From Caryophanales bacterium UBA5632 (GTDB lineage Bacteria; Bacillota_I; Bacilli_A; Izemoplasmatales; Hujiaoplasmataceae): a DNA stretch of 10,523 nucleotides. The notes beneath the pieces were generated by a model, which saw only the letters and a program-made list of their open reading frames with translations, was not told the origin of the DNA and ran no database searches. The stretch lies in contig DIJY01000118.1 in the NCBI GenBank assembly GCA_002421405.1, positions 1-10,523 on the forward strand, given 5' to 3'. The position numbers were made by a program, and so were the translations under genes. The stretch's first letter is position 1, and each line of letters begins with the position of its first letter. Of the stretch, positions 6,737-10,523 are shown one piece after another.

Positions 6737-6773
6737 AAAAAAACGTGAGAATGTATCATTCTGACGTTTTTTA
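6737..6773. terminator. Bidirectional terminator between convergent CAT-like and pcp genes
   Basis: ACGT-GAGAATG (6743-6753) and CATTCT-GACGT (6757-6767) pair over 10 of 11 positions, with one G-G mismatch and a TAT loop. Seven A (6737-6743) and six T (6767-6772) flank the stem, so it provides a U-tail on either strand. The pcp stop codon (6771-6773 on the - strand) overlaps the T tract, so the two genes share this one short element. Confidence 0.88.
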
Positions 6774-7388
6774 TTTTGTGATTTCATTGATGATTGCTTC
6801 AACGGAATGCGTCGCTATTTCAAGCGACAAAGTGGGTGTTGTGGGTTGATTGATTTGATGATTTAATCGCGGTATATGGATGAATCCTACTTTTACTGGT
6901 AAATTCCTTGTTTTTAGTTCATGCATGGAACAATAAAAAGCTTGGTTACATATATATTGTCCTGCTGATTCGCTCACTTCAATCGGATATTTTTGTGCGA
7001 TTAAGTTTAAGACAAGTGTATCAATATCGATATTAGTAAGATACTCATCGGGACCATTTTCAAATATTTTTTGATTGAACTTGATGTTTCCTTCGTTATC
7101 GGGAATCGAAGCATTCATTAAATTGATGGCTCTTCGTTCAAGATTGATATTATGTCGGCCACCAGCTTCACCGAGATGGATTATTATATCTGGAGAGTAC
7201 CGATCAATAAAAAGCGAGTATCGGTAATTGTTATAAACCACCGGTAAAACCAATTTGATAACTTGGATACCTTTTAATTCATTCGGTAATTGGTTTAAAA
7301 CATCGAGTGATGCATTTTCAGTTTGCTGATTGAATGGCTCAAATGCCGTGATAAGAAGTTTTAATTGTTCAGATTTTTTATATACCAT
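6771..7388 (-). CDS. pcp: Pyroglutamyl peptidase I (pyrrolidone carboxylate peptidase, family C15)
   Basis: Pcp is a cytosolic cysteine peptidase that removes N-terminal pyroglutamate from peptides (EC 3.4.19.3). The 205-residue protein matches family length (about 200-215). The catalytic triad is in its expected settings: Glu84 in LERRAINLMNASIPDNEGN, Cys147 in SAGQYICNQAFY and His171 in GFIHIP. The N-terminal LLITAFEPF corresponds to the usual ILVTGFxPF, although the following GG reads NQ. Ten residues precede this strand. The ATG at 7388 has a GAGGT-type site 9 bases upstream inside the preceding gene. It overlaps the EAL-protein gene by 28 bases and has no promoter of its own, so it is co-transcribed with that gene. 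Free pyroglutamate could feed glutamate metabolism, but that link is inference. Confidence 0.92.
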   Translation of the reverse strand: MVYKKSEQLKLLITAFEPFNQQTENASLDVLNQLPNELKGIQVIKLVLPVVYNNYRYSLFIDRYSPDIIIHLGEAGGRHNINLERRAINLMNASIPDNEGNIKFNQKIFENGPDEYLTNIDIDTLVLNLIAQKYPIEVSESAGQYICNQAFYCSMHELKTRNLPVKVGFIHIPRLNHQINQPTTPTLSLEIATHSVEAIINEITK

Positions 7389-9004
7389 TGATCGACAACC
7401 TCATCCTTTAACGGTCTTGAGAAGTAATATCCTTGAGCATAATCACAACCATACTCTTGTAATAATTTCATCGTTGTTTCATCCTCAACTCCTTCAGTGA
7501 CAACTTTAAAGCCCAAATCATGAGCTAAATTGATGGTCGATTTTACAATCTGTTGCGTCGATTTATTGATATCCATTTTACTCATGAAGAAGCGATCAAT
7601 TTTGACAATATCAATAGGAAATTGACTTAAATATGCCAATGATGAATAGCCAACACCATAATCATCAATGGCGATAGTGTGCCCTTTTATTCTAAGATTT
7701 GTTAGGATTGATTTGATTTCTTCAGGATTTGTCATTAACATCGATTCAGTGATTTCAAACTCAATATCCGATGACGAAATATGAAATTGATCGACGGTTG
7801 CATTCGTTCGGGTTTCGAACTGAGGATCAAGTAAGTTTTTCGCTGAGATGTTTATAGAGATGGGAACTCGAAGATTCAATTTAAAAAAATGTTCAACTTT
7901 CCTTAAGGCCGTTTTTAAAACCCAATCGGTCAAGGTATTTATGAGTTGCGTTTGTTCAATGAGTGGGATGAAACTATCAGGCATGATGAGCCCACGCGTA
8001 GGATGTTGCCAGCGAATGAGCGCTTCAAGCCCAATCGGTTTCAGAGTTTTTAAATCGATTTTAGGTTGATAATCTAAATAGAGTTGATTCGAGGTCAATG
8101 CATCATTGAAAGCCCCTAATAATTCGAAATCATTTTTACGTTTTGACATTGAATCTTCAAACACCACATAAGATAAGTTCTTTTTTTGAGCTATTCTTGC
8201 TGACATATCTGAGTTTATGAAAGTTGTTAGATTTGCACATATTCGAGGATTTTTTGCAATTGAAAAACCGATTGCAAAATCAACATAAAGTGGAATATCA
8301 TCGATAATCAAGGGTTGCTTTAAAATGCTACTGATTTTATTAATATCAGATTGAACTGTCGAGTAAGGAAAGATAATCCAAAATTTATTTGAATCCGCAA
8401 AAACAATTGCGGTATATGAATCTAGTTTGGAAATAAGGTTGTCATAGAGGGTCATCAAAACCTTATTATAGGTATCTGACCCTAAAATATCGATGATATT
8501 ATGATGATTATTTATGAGTGCCGTGATAACGGTTTGCGGTGAATTCGATAAAGACTCTTTAAGAGACGATAGACTATTTTTATTTGGGATGTTTGTTTCA
8601 TTGTTTTTTGATAGAAGCGATTGAATCGTCTTGTTATTTTTTCTCAAAAGGTCAGATTGATAACCGCTGAAACTTCCTAAGATAACATATATTATTAAAC
8701 GAAAGACCCAGTTGTACCATAATTGCTGTTCGCCTGTCATGACGTCAATTGGCATCAAAGGTCCAAGCATGATGCCCGCAATCAGTCCCACCGATAGTCC
8801 AAATCCACTTCCCAAAGTGATGCCCGCAAAAACAATCGGGAAATACATGGTATGTGAAAAGACATACTTAATACCGCCTGTTTTATATATCAACAGGTAG
8901 ATTAGTGGCAGTGATGCCAAATCAAGAATGACATAAAACATTTTACAATGGATTTTGATATAAGTAATGATTCTTTTCAAGACGGTCGTTTGGATATCTT
9001 CCAT
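7361..9004 (-). CDS. Membrane c-di-GMP phosphodiesterase, degenerate GGDEF plus intact EAL
   Basis: The 547-residue protein is predicted to hydrolyse cyclic di-GMP to pGpG at the membrane. Residues about 22-115 hold about four hydrophobic segments (roughly 23-41, 53-67, 69-86, 98-115), a small membrane sensor or anchor. Residues about 150-285 resemble a GGDEF domain, but the signature site reads DSNKF (204-208), so it cannot be an active cyclase and probably regulates. The EAL domain (about 300-540) is complete: EALIRW at 327-332, NIS at 385-387, EITES at 417-421, DDYG at 447-450, VKID at 467-470, EGVE at 504-507 and QGYYF at 524-528. These cover the metal ligands and general base of active phosphodiesterases. 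GGGAGG at 9016-9011 precedes the start by 6 bases, and a good promoter lies upstream. It is followed by, and overlaps, pcp. Confidence 0.92.
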   Translation of the reverse strand: MEDIQTTVLKRIITYIKIHCKMFYVILDLASLPLIYLLIYKTGGIKYVFSHTMYFPIVFAGITLGSGFGLSVGLIAGIMLGPLMPIDVMTGEQQLWYNWVFRLIIYVILGSFSGYQSDLLRKNNKTIQSLLSKNNETNIPNKNSLSSLKESLSNSPQTVITALINNHHNIIDILGSDTYNKVLMTLYDNLISKLDSYTAIVFADSNKFWIIFPYSTVQSDINKISSILKQPLIIDDIPLYVDFAIGFSIAKNPRICANLTTFINSDMSARIAQKKNLSYVVFEDSMSKRKNDFELLGAFNDALTSNQLYLDYQPKIDLKTLKPIGLEALIRWQHPTRGLIMPDSFIPLIEQTQLINTLTDWVLKTALRKVEHFFKLNLRVPISINISAKNLLDPQFETRTNATVDQFHISSSDIEFEITESMLMTNPEEIKSILTNLRIKGHTIAIDDYGVGYSSLAYLSQFPIDIVKIDRFFMSKMDINKSTQQIVKSTINLAHDLGFKVVTEGVEDETTMKLLQEYGCDYAQGYYFSRPLKDEVVDQWYIKNLNN

Positions 9005-9040
9005 AATATACCTCCCTTTGAAATATAAGATTACAACACA

Positions 9041-9069
9041 ATTATACTCACTTTCGTATCGATGTACAA
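9041..9069 (-). promoter_or_regulatory. Promoter of the EAL-pcp operon
   Basis: On the - strand, TTGTAC (9069-9064) and TATAAT (9046-9041) are spaced by exactly 17 bases. The leader would be about 30 bases and includes GGGAGG (9016-9011). Confidence 0.78.
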
Positions 9070-9126
9070 CAGTGAAGGCAAATATGAGTAAATTATACTA
9101 GAATAATAATGTTTAGGACCCATATG

Positions 9127-9166
9127 TTGCTTTTTTATATCAAAAATGCATAAAATACGATATAAT
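9127..9166 (+). promoter_or_regulatory. Promoter region of the 2H phosphoesterase-adenosyltransferase operon
   Basis: Two alternatives are visible: TTGCTT (9127-9132) with TAAAAT (9151-9156), spacing 18, or TATAAT at 9161-9166 with only weak -35 matches. Both would start transcription shortly before the gene at 9202. The 197-base interval 9005-9201 also holds the divergent promoter of the EAL gene and no other clear feature. Confidence 0.5.
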
Positions 9167-9201
9167 TATTTTATAGGACGCATACAAAAGGATTTGATGT
9201 T

Positions 9202-9711
9202 ATGCAATTTGCAATTGTATTAGGATTTGATAAAATTAAACAGATCGATGAAGCTGTCGATAAAATCGGAAAAGAAGTCAATCCTTTTTTTGTTGATTCG
9301 GGATATTTTCCGCATGTGACTTTGATAATTTATGAAGCTGATAATGTGGATTCGGTGAAGAAGTTTTACACCATTCGCCCGTTTCGTTTATCAATTAAGA
9401 CAAAAGGAATTAGTGGATTCAGTGCGGATAAATCAACGGTGTTCATTGATGTTGAAAAGGATAAAGATTTATTAAAAATGCATGATAAATATTTGAGAAT
9501 TACCGATATCGAATTGAATGAATTTTCAAAGACTGAAAATTATCATCCTCACATTACGCTCGCAACGGATTTAACAGAGGATGAATATTTGAAAGCAAAA
9601 GAAATTGCTGAATCCATCAAAGTACCAAAATCAATCCAACCAACGCATGTTTCTTTAATTGACGCTACTGCGAAGCCTTATAAGGTCATCGGTACGGTCG
9701 TTATTCGATAA
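9202..9711 (+). CDS. 2H phosphoesterase (2'-5' RNA ligase-like superfamily)
   Basis: The 169-residue protein carries the two H-x-T-x motifs that define the 2H phosphoesterase fold: PHVTL with His38/Thr40 and PHITL with His117/Thr119, about 79 residues apart in two similar halves. Members act on cyclic phosphates, 2'-5' linked RNA or ADP-ribose-type phosphodiesters, and the exact substrate cannot be read from the sequence. Both catalytic histidines are present, so it is probably active. It lacks a signal peptide and should be cytosolic. AAGGA (9188-9192) precedes the ATG by 9 bases. The adenosyltransferase gene follows after 12 bases with its own strong ribosome site overlapping this gene's stop codon, so the two are co-transcribed. 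Confidence 0.85.
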   Translation: MQFAIVLGFDKIKQIDEAVDKIGKEVNPFFVDSGYFPHVTLIIYEADNVDSVKKFYTIRPFRLSIKTKGISGFSADKSTVFIDVEKDKDLLKMHDKYLRITDIELNEFSKTENYHPHITLATDLTEDEYLKAKEIAESIKVPKSIQPTHVSLIDATAKPYKVIGTVVIR

Positions 9712-9723
9712 GGAGGATTCTTT

Positions 9724-10254
9724 ATGAAAATCACAAATATGAGTCAAGTTACAACAAAACTTGGCGATAAAGGTTATTCATCTAATTACGTGCAAGAAAA
9801 ATTTAGAAAAGATAATATTCTTTTTGATGTGTTAGGAACCAATGATGAATTGTCAAGTTGGTTAGGATTAACCTATCACTATTCACAATATGAACCGATT
9901 CTAAAGTTTCAAGCGGCATTGCAGTCGATGAATACGCTCATAGCGACCAATCCTGATGCCGATCATCCCAATGCGAAATTAACTCAAACATTTAATGAAA
10001 CATCATTGAAGTTTTTAGAAGATGAAGAACAACGGCTGTTATTAGTAAAACCGATAGAAGCAAGGTTTGTGCTCCCTGGAAGTGAAGCTTCTTTGACAGG
10101 AGCGTATTTTGATATGTCAAGGTCAGTTTGTCGCCGCGCCGAGCGTAAAATTGTTAAATTTATTGCAGAAACAAAACGCGAAGATTTATGGCTTGCGCTC
10201 AAATATATCAATCGCTTAAGTGATTTGCTTTTTGTTTTAGCTAGAACCCAATAA
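9724..10254 (+). CDS. Cob(I)alamin adenosyltransferase, PduO type
   Basis: PduO-type ATRs transfer adenosyl from ATP to cob(I)alamin, making adenosylcobalamin (EC 2.5.1.17). The 176-residue protein shows the family signatures in order: an N-terminal ATP loop TTKLGDKGYSS at 10-20 (usual T-R-x-G-D-x-G), VLGTNDELSSWLG at 36-48, FVLPGS at 115-120, SVCRRAERKIV at 134-144 and YINRLSDLLFVLAR at 161-174. The Arg of the N-terminal loop is Lys here and the following Thr is Ser, mild departures. AAGGAGG at 9710-9716 gives ideal spacing to the ATG. Adenosylcobalamin is the cofactor of glutamate mutase, the step before methylaspartate ammonia-lyase, so it plausibly supports the pathway encoded at the start of the window; other B12 enzymes could equally be served. 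No terminator is seen before tRNA-Val. Confidence 0.9.
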   Translation: MKITNMSQVTTKLGDKGYSSNYVQEKFRKDNILFDVLGTNDELSSWLGLTYHYSQYEPILKFQAALQSMNTLIATNPDADHPNAKLTQTFNETSLKFLEDEEQRLLLVKPIEARFVLPGSEASLTGAYFDMSRSVCRRAERKIVKFIAETKREDLWLALKYINRLSDLLFVLARTQ

Positions 10255-10279
10255 ATTATTAATTCAGGATACATTTTTC

Positions 10280-10307
10280 TTGAAATGTAATCAAAATATA
10301 GTATAAT
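10280..10307 (+). promoter_or_regulatory. Promoter of tRNA-Val
   Basis: TTGAAA at 10280-10285 and TATAAT at 10302-10307 are spaced by 16 bases, close to consensus, and end 13 bases before the mature tRNA. Confidence 0.78.
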
Positions 10308-10320
10308 AGTTTATGCGTGT

Positions 10321-10395
10321 GGAGCTATAGCTCAGCGGGAGAGCATCTGCTTGACGTGCAGAGGGTCGTGGGTTCAATCCCCTCTGGCTCCACCA
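10321..10395 (+). tRNA. tRNA-Val(GAC)
   Basis: A complete 75-base cloverleaf with encoded CCA at 10393-10395. The acceptor stem is GGAGCTA (10321-10327) with TGGCTCC (10385-10391), one G-U pair, and discriminator A10392. The D stem is GCTC/GAGC. The anticodon stem TCTGC/GCAGA encloses TTGACGT, giving anticodon GAC at 10353-10355, which reads GUC and GUU. The T stem GTGGG/CCCTC (10368-10372, 10380-10384) contains a U-U mismatch at positions 50-64. Otherwise the gene is normal and should be functional. Confidence 0.95.
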
Positions 10396-10408
10396 TGTAA
10401 GCGGTTTT

Positions 10409-10425
10409 CATAGGTTTTACCTATG
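10409..10425 (+). repeat. Small inverted repeat between tRNA-Val and its terminator
   Basis: CATAGGT (10409-10415) and ACCTATG (10419-10425) form a perfect 7-bp stem with a TTT loop, 14 bases after the CCA end. It lacks a T tail, so it is not a terminator itself. It could slow exonucleases during 3' processing or be chance. Confidence 0.6.
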
Positions 10426-10429
10426 ATTT

Positions 10430-10464
10430 AGGTGTCATTCTTAGGAGGAATGGCACCTTTTTTT
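10430..10464 (+). terminator. Rho-independent terminator after tRNA-Val
   Basis: A 13-bp stem (10430-10442 with 10446-10458, two G-U pairs) with an AGG loop is followed by a run of T to 10464. It is the first terminator after the 2H phosphoesterase-adenosyltransferase operon, so it probably ends both transcripts. Confidence 0.88.
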
Positions 10465-10499
10465 ATTGTCACTAACTATTAGGTTGATATTAATAATCG

Positions 10500-10523
10500 A
10501 AATCTGTGTCAAAATCTGTGTCA
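10500..10523. repeat. Two tandem copies of a 12-bp unit at the window edge
   Basis: The unit AAATCTGTGTCA occurs twice head-to-tail (10500-10511 and 10512-10523) and may continue past the window. The 35 bases before it (10465-10499) show nothing recognisable. Possible meanings include regulator-binding sites for a gene beyond the edge or the terminal region of a mobile element; none can be decided here. Confidence 0.7.

Noticed and set aside
7848..8069. + strand frames opposite the EAL gene (7848-8069, 8712-8900)
   Set aside because: They are antisense to a complete, motif-bearing gene and show no features of their own.
3779..9380. Shared 13-mer CCATTCGCCCGTT in citC (about 3780) and the 2H gene (about 9370)
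   Set aside because: Both lie in coding sequence for similar short peptides (Ile-Arg-Pro), with no extended similarity; a chance match.
10269..10290. ACATTT/AAATGT inverted repeat after the adenosyltransferase gene as a terminator
   Set aside because: The 6-bp AT-rich stem has no T tail and overlaps the -35 of the tRNA-Val promoter.

Overview
The window looks like chromosomal DNA of an AT-rich, low-GC Gram-positive type anaerobe (Bacillota or a walled/unwalled relative such as Acholeplasma- or Izemoplasma-like bacteria; this placement is inference). Support: strong AGGAGG-type ribosome sites, TTGNNN/TATAAT promoters, U-tailed hairpin terminators, CCA-encoding tRNA genes and the standard code (TGA ends citC; Trp is TGG). 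No plasmid, phage, CRISPR or complete insertion sequence is seen.

Region 1 (1-5086, + strand) is one tightly packed operon. It starts with the C-terminal 58 residues of a methylaspartate ammonia-lyase and continues with the complete set usually called citrate lyase: citD (acyl carrier), citE (beta), citF (alpha), citC (acetate ligase) and a citX-citG fusion (prosthetic-group synthesis and transfer). Because methylaspartate ammonia-lyase makes mesaconate, which is hydrated to citramalate, the lyase is best read as citramalate lyase. The operon would then run the lower half of the methylaspartate route of glutamate fermentation: 3-methylaspartate to mesaconate to citramalate to acetate plus pyruvate. 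Glutamate mutase and mesaconase would lie upstream, outside the window.

Region 2 (5087-5530) holds tRNA-Pro(GGG) and tRNA-Gly(CCC), each with its own promoter and a strong terminator. Region 3 (5531-6733, + strand) has a RimJ/RimL-like GNAT acetyltransferase and a chloramphenicol-acetyltransferase-family protein, ending at a hairpin shared with the convergent region 4. Region 4 (6771-9004, - strand) is a two-gene operon: a membrane protein with a degenerate GGDEF domain and an intact EAL (c-di-GMP phosphodiesterase) domain, overlapping a pyroglutamyl peptidase gene.

Region 5 (9202-10254, + strand) is a divergently transcribed pair: a 2H phosphoesterase and a PduO-type cob(I)alamin adenosyltransferase. 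The latter makes adenosylcobalamin, the cofactor of glutamate mutase, so it fits the pathway of region 1. tRNA-Val(GAC) with promoter and terminator follows, and the window ends in a 12-bp tandem repeat.

I see no clearly new defence or mobile system. The most useful reinterpretation is citramalate rather than citrate lyase; smaller points are the altered CitG signature motif, a mismatch in the T stem of tRNA-Val, and operons that appear to run into tRNA genes before meeting a terminator.
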